Positions 9,598 to 18,962 of a stretch of DNA of 64,000 nt are shown here, piece by piece (within the stretch, counting starts at the first letter, position 1; every line of letters starts with the position of its first letter). The DNA is from Pseudomonas fluorescens (GTDB lineage: Bacteria; Pseudomonadota; Gammaproteobacteria; Pseudomonadales; Pseudomonadaceae), in NCBI RefSeq assembly GCF_902497625.1, contig NZ_CABVGX010000006.1, forward strand, positions 62,001 through 126,000, read 5' to 3'. A model generated the notes under the pieces. It made no database searches. It was given only the letters and a program-made list of their open reading frames with translations, and was not told the origin of the DNA. The position numbers and the translations under genes are program-made.

Positions 9598-10335
9598 ATG
9601 CTCATTATCCCCGCTATCGATCTCAAGGACGGTGCCTGTGTCCGTCTGCGCCAAGGCCGCATGGAAGATTCCACGGTGTTCTCCGATGACCCGGTGAGCA
9701 TGGCGGCCAAGTGGGTAGACGGCGGTTGCCGTCGATTGCACCTGGTCGACCTCAATGGCGCCTTCGAAGGCCAGCCGGTCAACGGCGAAGTGGTGACCGC
9801 CATCGCCAAGCGCTACCCGAACCTGCCGATCCAGATCGGTGGAGGCATCCGTTCGCTGGAAACCATCGAACACTACGTCAAGGCTGGCGTGAGTTACGTG
9901 ATCATCGGTACCAAAGCCGTGAAAGATCCGGCGTTCGTCGCCGAAGCCTGCCGAGCGTTCCCGGGCAAGGTGATTGTTGGCCTGGACGCCAAAGACGGTT
10001 TCGTCGCGACTGACGGCTGGGCTGAAATCAGCACCGTTCAGGTGATTGATCTGGCGAAACAATTCGAAGCCGATGGGGTGTCCGCGATTGTTTATACCGA
10101 CATCGCCAAAGACGGCATGATGCAGGGCTGCAACGTACCATTCACCGCAGCGCTGGCCGCTGCCACGCGCATCCCGGTGATCGCGTCCGGTGGCATCCAC
10201 AACCTCGGTGACATCAAGTCGCTGCTCGACGCCAGAGCGCCGGGCATCATCGGCGCCATCACCGGCCGCGCGATTTATGAGGGCACCCTCGACGTCGCCG
10301 AAGCGCAAGCGTTTTGCGACAGCTACAAGCCATAA
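9598..10335 (+). CDS. hisA: ProFAR isomerase HisA
   Basis: HisA is the (beta/alpha)8 isomerase that converts ProFAR to PRFAR, step 4 of histidine synthesis. The 245 residues contain the catalytic Asp in [13 protein letters not shown] (residue 8), the second catalytic Asp in [12 protein letters not shown] (about 130 onward), and the phosphate-binding loops QIGGGIRS and ASGGIHN. The ATG at 9598 has GAAGGAAA upstream. An upstream in-frame extension to 9481 would read through the repeat region and overlap the DUF2164 gene, so it is rejected. Confidence 0.97.
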   Translation: MLIIPAIDLKDGACVRLRQGRMEDSTVFSDDPVSMAAKWVDGGCRRLHLVDLNGAFEGQPVNGEVVTAIAKRYPNLPIQIGGGIRSLETIEHYVKAGVSYVIIGTKAVKDPAFVAEACRAFPGKVIVGLDAKDGFVATDGWAEISTVQVIDLAKQFEADGVSAIVYTDIAKDGMMQGCNVPFTAALAAATRIPVIASGGIHNLGDIKSLLDARAPGIIGAITGRAIYEGTLDVAEAQAFCDSYKP

Positions 10336-10340
10336 GCCGC

Positions 10341-10386
10341 AAGCTGCAAGTCAAGGCGCGACCGCGGTCCGTTGTACTTGCAGCTT
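10341..10386. repeat. Dispersed hairpin AAGCTGCAAGT/ACTTGCAGCTT before hisF
   Basis: AAGCTGCAAGT (10341-10351) is the inverse of ACTTGCAGCTT (10376-10386). Degenerate GTAGCTCGTAGCTTGCAA copies follow until 10406. It is the same family as the element before hisA. Confidence 0.7.
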
Positions 10387-10424
10387 GTAGCTCGTAGCTT
10401 GCAACTCTTAACCGGAGATCAAGT

Positions 10425-11195
10425 ATGGCATTAGCCAAGCGCATCATCCCTTGCCTGGACGTGGACAACGGCCGGGTTGTCAAAGGTGTGAAGTTCGAGA
10501 ACATCCGCGACGCCGGTGACCCCGTGGAAATCGCCCGTCGCTACGACGAGCAGGGTGCCGACGAAATTACCTTTCTCGACATCACCGCCAGCGTTGACGG
10601 CCGCGATACCACGCTGCACACGGTAGAACGCATGGCCAGCCAGGTGTTCATACCGCTGACTGTGGGCGGCGGCGTGCGTACTGTGCAGGACATTCGCAAT
10701 TTGCTGAATGCCGGTGCAGACAAGGTGTCCATCAACACCGCAGCGGTGTTCAATCCGGAATTCGTCGGCGAAGCGGCGCAGCATTTCGGCTCGCAATGCA
10801 TCGTAGTCGCCATTGATGCGAAGAAGGTTTCCGGCCCAGGCGAAACCCCGCGCTGGGAAATCTTCACGCACGGCGGGCGCAAACCCACCGGCCTCGACGC
10901 TGTCGAATGGGCGAAGAAGATGGAAGCCTTGGGCGCTGGCGAAATCCTTCTGACCAGCATGGATCAGGACGGCATGAAAAACGGCTTTGACCTGGGCGTC
11001 ACCCGTGCCATCAGTGATGCGCTGGGCATTCCGGTGATTGCTTCCGGGGGCGTCGGCAATTTGCAGCATTTGGCCGACGGCATCATCGAAGGTCACGCCA
11101 GCGCGGTACTGGCGGCGAGTATTTTCCATTTCGGCGAATACACCGTGCAGGAAGCCAAGGCCTACATGGCCCATCGCGGCATCGTGATGCGCTAA
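10425..11195 (+). CDS. hisF: Imidazole glycerol phosphate synthase, cyclase subunit HisF
   Basis: HisF uses ammonia from HisH to convert PRFAR to imidazole glycerol phosphate and AICAR. The 256-residue barrel shows catalytic Asp11 in [14 protein letters not shown] and the second Asp in [11 protein letters not shown] (about residue 130), with phosphate loops VGGGVRT and ASGGVGN. The ribosome-binding site is CCGGAG about 8 bases before ATG. It ends the his block of this region. The remaining his genes (for example hisG, hisD, hisC, hisI, hisE) are not in the window. Confidence 0.97.
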   Translation: MALAKRIIPCLDVDNGRVVKGVKFENIRDAGDPVEIARRYDEQGADEITFLDITASVDGRDTTLHTVERMASQVFIPLTVGGGVRTVQDIRNLLNAGADKVSINTAAVFNPEFVGEAAQHFGSQCIVVAIDAKKVSGPGETPRWEIFTHGGRKPTGLDAVEWAKKMEALGAGEILLTSMDQDGMKNGFDLGVTRAISDALGIPVIASGGVGNLQHLADGIIEGHASAVLAASIFHFGEYTVQEAKAYMAHRGIVMR

Positions 11196-11272
11196 ACATT
11201 CCGTACAGGCCAGTGGACATCATGGCGGGCTCAAGGCACTCTTGGGTACGCCATGGATCTCGGTAGCCAGAC

Positions 11273-12028
11273 ATGCTCAAACGCCTTCTTCTCGCCCTCA
11301 CCAGTACTGCGTTGTTGCTCACCAGTGGAGTACGCGCTGCAGAAAATCCACTCACCGACCTGGTGTTGCTGACCGAAAACTTCCCGCCTTACAACATGGC
11401 GAAAAACGGCAAGAACTTTGCTCAGGACGAGAATATCAACGGAATTGCCGTGGATATCGTTCGTGAAATGTTCAAGCGCGCCGACATGACCTACAGCCTG
11501 ACACTGCGTTTCCCCTGGGAGCGAATCTACAAGCTGGCTCTGGAGAAACCGGGTTATGGCGTGTTCGTAATGGCGCGCTTGCCCGACCGCGAGAAGTTGT
11601 TCAAATGGGTCGGCCCGATCGGTCCGGACGACTGGATCATGCTGGCCAAGGAAGACAGCAAGATTCGCCTGGAAACGCTGGATGATGCGCGCAAGTTCAA
11701 GGTCGGCGCGTACAAGGGTGACGCGATTGCCGAGACGCTGACCAAGCAGGGGCTCAAACCTATCGTAGTACTGCGCGATCAGGACAATGCGAAAAAACTC
11801 ATCAACGGCCAGATAGACTTGTGGGCCACCGGTGATCCCGCCGGGCGCTACCTTGCGCGTCAGGAGGGGGTGGTCGGGCTCAAGACCGTGCTGCGATTTA
11901 ACAGCGCCGAACTCTACCTGGCGCTGAACAAGGAAGTGCCCGACGCGACTGTCGCCAAGCTGCAGGCCGCCCTGGACCAGTTGCGCAAAGAAGGCGTGGT
12001 CGATCAGATCATGGCGCGGTATCTATAA
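11273..12028 (+). CDS. Periplasmic solute-binding protein (SBP family 3)
   Basis: A 251-residue secreted protein: signal peptide at 1-22 (MLKRLLLALTSTALLLTSGV then RAAE), followed by a bacterial extracellular solute-binding family 3 fold with LLTENFPPYN, the GIAVDIVREMFKRADM segment, RFPWERIYKLALEKPGYGVF and a C-terminal helix LQAALDQLRKEGVVDQIMARY. These proteins usually bind amino acids or other polar solutes for ABC importers, but no permease or ATPase gene is adjacent. The gene lies 77 bases after hisF on the same strand and may be transcribed with it by read-through. Ligand unknown. Confidence 0.85.
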   Translation: MLKRLLLALTSTALLLTSGVRAAENPLTDLVLLTENFPPYNMAKNGKNFAQDENINGIAVDIVREMFKRADMTYSLTLRFPWERIYKLALEKPGYGVFVMARLPDREKLFKWVGPIGPDDWIMLAKEDSKIRLETLDDARKFKVGAYKGDAIAETLTKQGLKPIVVLRDQDNAKKLINGQIDLWATGDPAGRYLARQEGVVGLKTVLRFNSAELYLALNKEVPDATVAKLQAALDQLRKEGVVDQIMARYL

Positions 12029-12043
12029 GTTCTGTGAACCCAT

Positions 12044-13459
12044 TCATTCGGCATCAGCGTTAATAGGCGCTGCGGGTGTTATCAGGTCGAAACGCGTCGC
12101 TGAGGGCTGCAGGTCCGATTCGTTGCTGGCATAGCTGCAAACTTTTAACGGTTTATCTGTCATGAACGAGCCAACTTCCGTGACTTGTTTATAGCGTTTG
12201 TCCTGAAAATCACCGCAGGTTTCGGCAATCGGAGCAGTGTAAAAGTAGTGCGATTTGAAATCGGGGTAAGCGTCGGTCCACAGAATGAAAGTCATGTTTT
12301 TGTGTTGCGCAAATGACGGCTGCGGTGCTGGGGCTGCCAAATGAACCGCATGAGTAAAGGCATTTTTCAGCAGCGCGTTTGTGAGTTTATGATTTTTTGA
12401 GCGTACGCCAATTATGCACAAGACGTGCATGCCCGTTTCAGGCCCTACGTTATCGTCGATACGCGCGTCTGGATCGCTGATGACGGCGGCGCCATAGTGC
12501 TCGGGCTTTTCACAACTGGCGGCGTCACGCACGGCTTTGTATCGGTAATACGGAGTGTCAATCGTGAACTTGAAATTCCAACTTGGAAGTTCCTGAACCT
12601 GGCCGTTCCACGTAGGCCGGATCCTTGTGTTTGCGAACAAAGTCTCCAGGCGAACGGTCAGGTTAATCTGTTGCAGGTCACAGGTTTCAGACTTGTTATT
12701 GAATTTGCCATCCGTAAAGCAGTTTGAAAGAAAAGCAGGCGCGAAGCCGTAGTTGTTCTCGGACACGATGGCCGTAATTTCGTTGCTTATTCGATCAAGC
12801 ATTGGGCTGCCGGAACTCCCTTCCTGCAGATCCTTGCATTGATTTACCAGACCTCCGGGAAATGCCGGGGAAATACCCGAGAGCGTTCTCGTTACTTCCT
12901 GGGTGCAAGCAGTCAGTCGAAGGCTTCGCGCGCCGGGTGCACCTATATTGAGTACATCGTGCGATGCCTGGGGAGGTTCAGGTGAAAGTTTGAGAGGCTT
13001 GATGTGGTTCTTCAGCAAAGCGGACAGTGGTTCTTCAAGTTCGAGTATTGCGAGGTCCGTACCGGACATACTGCTCCATATGGCTGTTCGAACCGGGTAT
13101 TTCTTATGATCGTCTTTATTATCAAAATAGTTGAAAGTTACACTCGCGTTGAACGGGGCATTCAACGTAGACGTGCCCAGTTCTGCTGATACGCAGTGGC
13201 CGGCCGTGATCACATAGGCAGGTGATACGCTGGTCCATTGGCCGTCTCGCGTATCCAGCAAGGTGGCAGTGCAGGTATGTTCGGGAGTATCCAGCAGGCC
13301 AACACCGCTCCAGTGTGAATATTTGTTTGCGATGTTATTCAGTGGTTTTGATGGCGAGCTATTCCTGAGCCCTTCCCCTAAATCTTTTGGAGCTGCCTGG
13401 GCGCCCGTAAAGATGTTGCAGAGTAAAAAGCCAGCTAATGTACAGTGTTTTAAATTCAT
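12044..13459 (-). CDS. Secreted trypsin-like serine protease (S1 family)
   Basis: A 471-residue protein with a signal peptide (MNLKHCTLAGFLLCNIFTGA, cut after AQA) and the S1 triad: His in VITAGHC (about 88), Asp in GTDLAILELE (about 135) and Ser in EGSSGSPML (about 216). Several Cys pairs suggest periplasmic or extracellular disulphides. The C-terminal half (about 290-471) has no recognised domain. I choose the ATG at 13459 because AAGGAG lies 5 bases upstream; an ATG at 13481 would extend it by 8 residues. The gene is visibly more AT-rich and less codon-biased than its neighbours, as expected of a transferred or strain-specific gene. Confidence 0.82.
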   Translation of the reverse strand: MNLKHCTLAGFLLCNIFTGAQAAPKDLGEGLRNSSPSKPLNNIANKYSHWSGVGLLDTPEHTCTATLLDTRDGQWTSVSPAYVITAGHCVSAELGTSTLNAPFNASVTFNYFDNKDDHKKYPVRTAIWSSMSGTDLAILELEEPLSALLKNHIKPLKLSPEPPQASHDVLNIGAPGARSLRLTACTQEVTRTLSGISPAFPGGLVNQCKDLQEGSSGSPMLDRISNEITAIVSENNYGFAPAFLSNCFTDGKFNNKSETCDLQQINLTVRLETLFANTRIRPTWNGQVQELPSWNFKFTIDTPYYRYKAVRDAASCEKPEHYGAAVISDPDARIDDNVGPETGMHVLCIIGVRSKNHKLTNALLKNAFTHAVHLAAPAPQPSFAQHKNMTFILWTDAYPDFKSHYFYTAPIAETCGDFQDKRYKQVTEVGSFMTDKPLKVCSYASNESDLQPSATRFDLITPAAPINADAE

Positions 13460-13607
13460 GACCGCTCCTTGGTGATATGCCATTCGGCAAACAGGCGTTC
13501 ATGGAGTATTGATATTTGACCGGGCAAATGGCGGTATATATATAGGGCTTCACGGGCATGCGTATTTCTTTCCAACTGGACGCGTTTCCTATCGCCCTGA
13601 TCCGGAT

Positions 13608-14390
13608 TCAGTTCACATTCGAGTTGGCGTAACGACCATTCTTGCCATGCGCGGCCATGGCGCGATTGCCGCGCACGCTGACCATCATTTTGATGTCGAT
13701 CCAGTCGATTCCCTGCGCCTTCAGCTTTGGCAGTTCACGTTCAAGAACGGCCAATGTTTGCGGATACGGGTGCCCGATCATCACCGCTGAACCTTGCCGC
13801 CGCGCCAGGCTGATCGCGGTCTGCAATTGCGTGAGAATCGCCTCTTCGGTGCGTTCATCATCCAGAAACACATCCCTCGACACGCTCGCCAAGCCAATTT
13901 TCTGCGCCTCTGCGGCGGCGACGGTCTGCGCACTGGTGCGGCTGTCGACAAAAATTTTCTGTCGACGCTGCAAGTCAGCCATCAGCCACGCCATGGCGGC
14001 GGGCTGTGCGGTCATGCGACTGCCCATATGATTGTTGATGCCCGCGGTGTAAGGCACCACGTTAAGCGCCGCGTTCAAGCGTTTCTCAAGTTCGTCGATG
14101 GGCAAATGCGGGTGCCACGCAAACGGTCCGGTGGCCGGGTCCATCGGCATGTGCAGGATGACGATTTTGCCGGCGCGATGGGCCTCGCGGGCGATTTCCG
14201 TGGCGTGAGGGGTGTCCGGCATGATCGCTGCCGTTACCGGGCCGGGCAGCGCAAGCACCCGACGATCCCGGGGCAAATTCTGCCCCAGGTCATCAATGAT
14301 CACGCTGATATAAGCTTTCTGAGGCTCGGGCGCTGCATGCGCAACACTCGTCAGGCAAAACAACAGACCGAGGACCAACTGCAAGCGCAT
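13608..14390 (-). CDS. Divergent polysaccharide deacetylase family protein (YibQ-like)
   Basis: A 260-residue protein with signal peptide (MRLQLVLGLLFCLTSVAHAA) and the divergent polysaccharide deacetylase fold: AYISVIIDDLGQNLPRDR near the start, then ILHMPMDP, INNHMGSRMTA, FVDSRTSA and IGHPYPQTL. Metal-ligand-like Asp and His residues are retained (DD at about 33 and NHMGS). The E. coli homologue YibQ sits next to envC and gpmI, as here. It likely acts on a cell-envelope glycan in the periplasm, but the substrate is unknown. The start lies one base from the ctpA stop, so the two are coupled. Confidence 0.88.
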   Translation of the reverse strand: MRLQLVLGLLFCLTSVAHAAPEPQKAYISVIIDDLGQNLPRDRRVLALPGPVTAAIMPDTPHATEIAREAHRAGKIVILHMPMDPATGPFAWHPHLPIDELEKRLNAALNVVPYTAGINNHMGSRMTAQPAAMAWLMADLQRRQKIFVDSRTSAQTVAAAEAQKIGLASVSRDVFLDDERTEEAILTQLQTAISLARRQGSAVMIGHPYPQTLAVLERELPKLKAQGIDWIDIKMMVSVRGNRAMAAHGKNGRYANSNVN

Positions 14391-14391
14391 C

Positions 14392-15711
14392 TTAGCGGCC
14401 GGATGTGATGCTCAGCCCTTTGAGCAGGCTAAGGGCCTGGGCCAATTGGTAATCGTCGTCCTGCGGCATGGCCTTGGCTTTGCCACCGGAACCACTTGGT
14501 TTGTCGGCACCGCCGTTGCCATTGCCCAGGTGACCTTGCAGATCGGCTTCCTTGAAGTAGTCGCCGTCCTGCTCGGTGGTGATCCTGGCCTTGCGCACCT
14601 CGATGTCCGGGACGATGCCCTGCGCCTGGATCGAACGCCCGTTCGGCGTGTAATACAGCGCCGTAGTGATCTTCAGTGCGCGTTCGTTGTTCAGCGGCAG
14701 CACGGTTTGTACCGAACCTTTGCCGAAACTGGTCGTGCCCATGACCACTGCGCGTTTCTGGTCTTGCAAGGCGCCGGCGACGATTTCCGAAGCCGAGGCG
14801 CTGCCGCCATTGATAAGCGCGACCATCGGCACCGCTTCGCTTTCGTCCTTGCCGGTGGCGGAGAAGCGCAGCTCGGAGTTGGCGATTCGGCCCTTGGTGT
14901 AAACGATCAGGCCTTTGGTGATGAAGTGGTCAACCACTTCCACCGCTGCTTGCAGCACGCCGCCCGGGTTGTTGCGCAGGTCGAGAATGATGCCGTTGAG
15001 TTTCTTGCCGTTGTCCTTGCGCAGTTTTGCCAAGGCTTTGGAAACTTCGTCGCCAGTCTTGACCTGGAATTGGGTGATACGGATGTAGCCGTAGCCCGAT
15101 TCCAGCAACTGTGCCTTGACACTTTTCACCTGGATGATCGCACGGGCCAGGGTCACGTCGAACGGGTTGCCGCCGTCACGAACCAGCGTCAGGGTGATTT
15201 TCTCGCCGATTTTGCCGCGCATTTTGTCTACGGCTTCAGTCATGCTCTGGCCGCGGGTTGGCTGGCCGTTGATCTTGACGATGAAGTCACCGGCCTGGAT
15301 GCCAGCCTTGGAAGCGGGGGTGTCATCGATAGGCGACACCACTTTGATGAAGCCGTCTTCGGCGCCGACTTCGATACCGAGGCCGCCAAATTCACCGCTG
15401 GTGCTTTCCTGCAACTCGGCGAAATCTTCCGGGCCCAGGTAAGCGGAGTGCGGATCAAGGTTGCTGAGCATGCCTTTGATCGCATTCTCCAGCAGTGTCT
15501 TGTCGTCGACAGGTTCCACATACGCCGCCTTGATCCGATCCATGACCTCGGCAAAAGTGCGCAACTCTTCCAGCGGCAAAGGCGCTTTGGTGGTTGCAGC
15601 GGTGCCCGCAGGCGCTACCGCTGGCGCCGGTTGGGCAGCGAACGCCAGAGGCGCGCCGATCACCAGGGCGATCGTCAGGGCCAGCGAGGTAAGGCGGGAC
15701 AAATGCAGCAT
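14392..15711 (-). CDS. ctpA: Carboxy-terminal processing protease (S41 family, CtpA)
   Basis: A 439-residue periplasmic S41 protease. Signal peptide at 1-26, helical region LRTFAEVMDRIKAAYVEPVDDKTLLENAIKGML, PDZ domain at about 90-175 (GGLGIEVGAEDGFIKVVSPI), and the catalytic Ser in NGGSASASEIVAGAL and Lys in TSFGKGSVQ, forming the Ser-Lys dyad. The C-terminal tail is Gly/Lys/Asp-rich. In P. aeruginosa CtpA, with its partner LbcA, degrades peptidoglycan hydrolases; placement beside envC fits such a role. It sits 31 bases downstream of envC on the same strand. Confidence 0.93.
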   Translation of the reverse strand: MLHLSRLTSLALTIALVIGAPLAFAAQPAPAVAPAGTAATTKAPLPLEELRTFAEVMDRIKAAYVEPVDDKTLLENAIKGMLSNLDPHSAYLGPEDFAELQESTSGEFGGLGIEVGAEDGFIKVVSPIDDTPASKAGIQAGDFIVKINGQPTRGQSMTEAVDKMRGKIGEKITLTLVRDGGNPFDVTLARAIIQVKSVKAQLLESGYGYIRITQFQVKTGDEVSKALAKLRKDNGKKLNGIILDLRNNPGGVLQAAVEVVDHFITKGLIVYTKGRIANSELRFSATGKDESEAVPMVALINGGSASASEIVAGALQDQKRAVVMGTTSFGKGSVQTVLPLNNERALKITTALYYTPNGRSIQAQGIVPDIEVRKARITTEQDGDYFKEADLQGHLGNGNGGADKPSGSGGKAKAMPQDDDYQLAQALSLLKGLSITSGR

Positions 15712-15742
15712 GTCGAACGAACTCCTGAATTAGGTAACGTGC

Positions 15743-17041
15743 TTATCCTTGCGCACGACACCATTGCGCCGGATCACTGGGGTGACCCTGCTGACGAATA
15801 GCGAAATACAGCGCTGGCGTGTCCTGGCCGCCACTGCTACCCACAGTGGAGATGGACTCGCCGGCTTTAACCACATCACCTGCAGACTTGAGCAGCGTCT
15901 GGTTGTGACCGTAAAGACTCAAAAAACCATTGCCGTGGTCGAGAATCACCAGTAACCCGGCACCGCGCAACCAGTCGGCAAACACCACACGACCGCCGTG
16001 CACCGCGTGAACCTGGCTACCTGCGGAGGCGCTGATCATCACGCCGTCCCATTTGGTGCGGGTATCGTCGCCACGGGATTCACCGAAACGTGCAAGCAAT
16101 CGACCATCAACCGGCCACGGAAGTTTGCCCCGGCTCGAAGCAAATGGGCCACCGAAGGTTTCGCCAGAGCTGGAAACCAAAGTGCCAGGAGTCGACTTGA
16201 CGGGTTTGCGTGGGGCATCAGTGGCGCCAGCATCTGCTGCGGCCTGAGCCTCACGTAAACGCTTTTTTTCGGCTTCCTGCTGGGCGATCAACGCTTTTTG
16301 CCGCGCCTCTTCTGCCTCACGAGCCTGACGGGCCAAGGTTTCTTCGATGGTTTTGAGGACTTTAGACAGGTCCGCCTGGTCTTGCTCGCGAGCGGCGAGC
16401 TTCTGATCGCGAGCCTTTACATCGACATTGAGTTTGGCCAGCACTTGCTGGCGTTCCTTGCGAACTTTGTCGAGTTCGTCGCGCTGGCTGTCGAGGCTGC
16501 TTTTCTGCACCAGCAGTTGCGCCTGTTGAAGGGCGATGTCTTTTTCGACATTGGCCAGCTGGCGCAGGGTTTCGTTGAAGTTCTTCAGCTGCTCCAGACG
16601 GGCCTGGCTCAGGTAGTCGTAATAGGTGAGAGTGCGGGCGAATTTTTCCGGGTTTTGCTGGTTGAGCAGCAACTTCAGATACTCCTGCCGACCGTTCTGA
16701 TAGGCCGCCCGTGCCTGAATCGCGATCAGTCGCTGCTGTTCAATGCGCGCGCTCTGGAGTTTTTTTTTCTCGGTATCGAGTCGGTTCAGCTCGGATTCGC
16801 TTTTTTTCAGCTCTTTCTGCAGGGCTTCGACCTGCTTTTCGAGCTTGCCCATCTCGGTTTCAGTACCCTTGAGCTCCTTTTGCACGCCGGATTTTTCTTC
16901 CTGCAGCTTGCCCAGCAGTTTTTTCAGCTCGGCAATGTCCTGACGCGTGGCGTCCAACTGTTGTTGGGTTTGCGCGCGCTCGTCGGCGAAGGCCGGTTGG
17001 AGCAGGCAGGTCAGGGCAAAGGCAATCAGGACGCGGAGCAT
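15743..17041 (-). CDS. envC: Murein hydrolase activator EnvC (degenerate LytM/M23 domain)
   Basis: A 432-residue periplasmic protein: signal peptide 1-19, coiled coil from about 20 to 250 (heptad-rich, many Lys/Glu/Gln/Leu), and a C-terminal LytM domain (about 310-432). The zinc-binding His residues of active M23 peptidases are replaced: WDGVMI at the usual HxGxD site and LYFAIRQ at the usual HFE site. This is the EnvC hallmark; the protein activates cell-separation amidases rather than cutting murein itself. It heads the envC-ctpA-yibQ run; gpmI lies upstream beyond a REPIN, as in the E. coli gpmI-envC-yibQ order. Confidence 0.93.
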   Translation of the reverse strand: MLRVLIAFALTCLLQPAFADERAQTQQQLDATRQDIAELKKLLGKLQEEKSGVQKELKGTETEMGKLEKQVEALQKELKKSESELNRLDTEKKKLQSARIEQQRLIAIQARAAYQNGRQEYLKLLLNQQNPEKFARTLTYYDYLSQARLEQLKNFNETLRQLANVEKDIALQQAQLLVQKSSLDSQRDELDKVRKERQQVLAKLNVDVKARDQKLAAREQDQADLSKVLKTIEETLARQAREAEEARQKALIAQQEAEKKRLREAQAAADAGATDAPRKPVKSTPGTLVSSSGETFGGPFASSRGKLPWPVDGRLLARFGESRGDDTRTKWDGVMISASAGSQVHAVHGGRVVFADWLRGAGLLVILDHGNGFLSLYGHNQTLLKSAGDVVKAGESISTVGSSGGQDTPALYFAIRQQGHPSDPAQWCRAQG

Positions 17042-17164
17042 AGAGCGGGCGACACCAGGGAAAGGGACGGCCTAGTATGCCCGCCAAGCGCTGCAAAAAA
17101 AACGCCCAATTGGGGCTGTGTGATAACTGGAGCAGAGTTGCATTCGAAAACGCCCTGAAACCAT

Positions 17165-17254
17165 TGTGGGAGTGAGCCTGCTCGCGATGGCATCAGTCTA
17201 TTTGACAAGGATGTTGAATGTCAGATTGCTATCGCGAGCAGGCTCACTCCCACA
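17165..17254. repeat. REPIN (TGTGGGAGTGAGCCTGCTCG variant)
   Basis: TGTGGGAGTGAGCCTGCTCG... is repeated in inverted orientation as ...CGAGCAGGCTCACTCCCACA, around a 42-base spacer, between envC and gpmI. Confidence 0.88.
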
Positions 17255-17280
17255 GGGTTTTGCGGTGCTTTAAGAGCTGG

Positions 17281-18810
17281 TTACACCAGTATCGAAGTCC
17301 CGGTCATTTCCGCCGGTTTCTCCAGCCCCAGCAGCATCAGCATGGTCGGCGCCACATCTGCCAGCACTCCGCCGTCACGCACTTTGAGGTCACGCTTGCC
17401 GACATAAATGAACGGCACCGGCTCGGTGGTGTGCGCGGTGTGGGCCTGACCGGTGGACTCGTCGGACATCTGCTCGACGTTGCCGTGGTCGGCAGTGATC
17501 AACGCTTCGCCGCCAACCTTTTCCAGCGCATCGACAATGCGGCCTACGCACAGGTCCAGGCATTCCACCGCTTTGACGGCAGCGTCGAACACACCGCTGT
17601 GACCGACCATATCGCCGTTGGCGTAATTGACCACGATCACGTCATAGCGCTGGTTTTCAATGGCATCGACGATGCGATCCGTGACTTCCGGCGCGCTCAT
17701 CTCCGGCTGCAAGTCATAGGTGGCGACTTTTGGCGAAGGGATCAGGATCCGCTCTTCGCCGGGGAACGGTTCTTCGCGGCCGCCGGAGAAGAAAAAGGTC
17801 ACGTGCGCGTATTTTTCGGTTTCGGCGATGCGCAGTTGCGTCTTGCCCTTTTGCGCCAGGTAATCGCCGAGTACGTTGTCCAGGCTGCCGGCAGCGAAGG
17901 CCGACGGCGCGGGAATGCTGGCGGCGTATTGAGTCAACATGACGAAGCCGGCCAGTTTCGGCTGACGCGCGCGCGCGAATTCCTTGAAATCGGTTTCCAC
18001 GAACACGCGGGTTAGCTCGCGAGCGCGGTCGGCGCGGAAATTCATGAACACCACCGCGTCGCCGTCTTCGACCTTGACCGGTTCACCAATGGAGGTGGCT
18101 TTGACGAACTCGTCGCTCTCGCCCCGGGCGTAGGCGGCTTCAAGGCCGTCCTGCGCAGTGGCGGCATTGAATTGGCCATTACCGTCGACGATCAGGTTGT
18201 AAGCCTGGGACACGCGGTCCCAGCGGTTATCGCGGTCCATGGCGAAATAGCGGCCGATGATGCTGGCGATGCGGCCTTTGCCTAGCGCCTCGAAGGTTGC
18301 GTCTAGCAATTCGATGGATGATTGCGCGCTTTTCGGCGGCGTATCGCGGCCATCGAGGAAGGCATGCAGATAGATTTTTTCGGCGCCGCGCTTGTAGGCC
18401 AGTTCGGCCATGGCGACCAGGTGATCCTGGTGGCTGTGAACGCCGCCGTCGGACAACAGGCCCATGAAGTGCACCGCTTTGCCGGCGGCAACGGCCTTAT
18501 CGACCGCAGCGACAATGGTCGGGTTTTCAAAAAATTCGCCGTCGCGGATCGATTTGGTTACCCGCGTAAAGTCCTGATACACAACACGGCCCGCACCGAG
18601 GTTCATATGGCCCACCTCGGAATTGCCCATCTGACCGTCCGGCAGTCCAACGTCCATGCCGCTGCCCGAGATCAGGCCGTTCGGCACAGTGGCGCACAGG
18701 CGGTCCAGCACGGGCTTCTTCGCGGCAAAGACAGCGTTGGATTCCGGACTTTCACTGTGACCGAAGCCGTCGAGAATAATCAGGACCAAAGGTTTAGGCG
18801 TGGTAGTCAT
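17281..18810 (-). CDS. gpmI: 2,3-bisphosphoglycerate-independent phosphoglycerate mutase GpmI
   Basis: This is the Mn-dependent alkaline-phosphatase-fold enzyme that interconverts 3- and 2-phosphoglycerate in glycolysis and gluconeogenesis. The 509 residues contain [19 protein letters not shown] (metal Asp), the catalytic Ser in [14 protein letters not shown] (about 64), [17 protein letters not shown] and the metal-binding [11 protein letters not shown] and [11 protein letters not shown]. The ATG at 18810 gives the usual family N-terminus ([15 protein letters not shown]); longer in-frame starts have no family support. Pseudomonads rely on this enzyme. It is divergent from the rhodanese-grxC-secB group. 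Confidence 0.97.
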   Translation of the reverse strand: MTTTPKPLVLIILDGFGHSESPESNAVFAAKKPVLDRLCATVPNGLISGSGMDVGLPDGQMGNSEVGHMNLGAGRVVYQDFTRVTKSIRDGEFFENPTIVAAVDKAVAAGKAVHFMGLLSDGGVHSHQDHLVAMAELAYKRGAEKIYLHAFLDGRDTPPKSAQSSIELLDATFEALGKGRIASIIGRYFAMDRDNRWDRVSQAYNLIVDGNGQFNAATAQDGLEAAYARGESDEFVKATSIGEPVKVEDGDAVVFMNFRADRARELTRVFVETDFKEFARARQPKLAGFVMLTQYAASIPAPSAFAAGSLDNVLGDYLAQKGKTQLRIAETEKYAHVTFFFSGGREEPFPGEERILIPSPKVATYDLQPEMSAPEVTDRIVDAIENQRYDVIVVNYANGDMVGHSGVFDAAVKAVECLDLCVGRIVDALEKVGGEALITADHGNVEQMSDESTGQAHTAHTTEPVPFIYVGKRDLKVRDGGVLADVAPTMLMLLGLEKPAEMTGTSILV

Positions 18811-18901
18811 GGATTCCACTCGTGGCTGAATTAAGAGGGCGATGGAAAAAGTGAGTCGCAGTTTAAAGCTAAGTTCCGGCGCCGTCACCGCCGGACGGGG
18901 T

Positions 18902-18929
18902 TTGGCCCACCATAGTGGCTGTGTATACT
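18902..18929 (+). promoter_or_regulatory. Candidate sigma-70 promoter for the rhodanese-grxC-secB operon
   Basis: TTGGCC (18902-18907) and TATACT (18924-18929, with an upstream TG) are separated by 16 bases and end 33 bases before the rhodanese ATG. Confidence 0.5.
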
Positions 18930-18962
18930 GGCCGACATTTTAACGCCCTGGAACCTCCTTCG

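Noticed and set aside
17101..17260. Terminator-like hairpin between envC and gpmI
   Set aside because: The palindrome is a REPIN with no T-run after it; a role in termination cannot be claimed.
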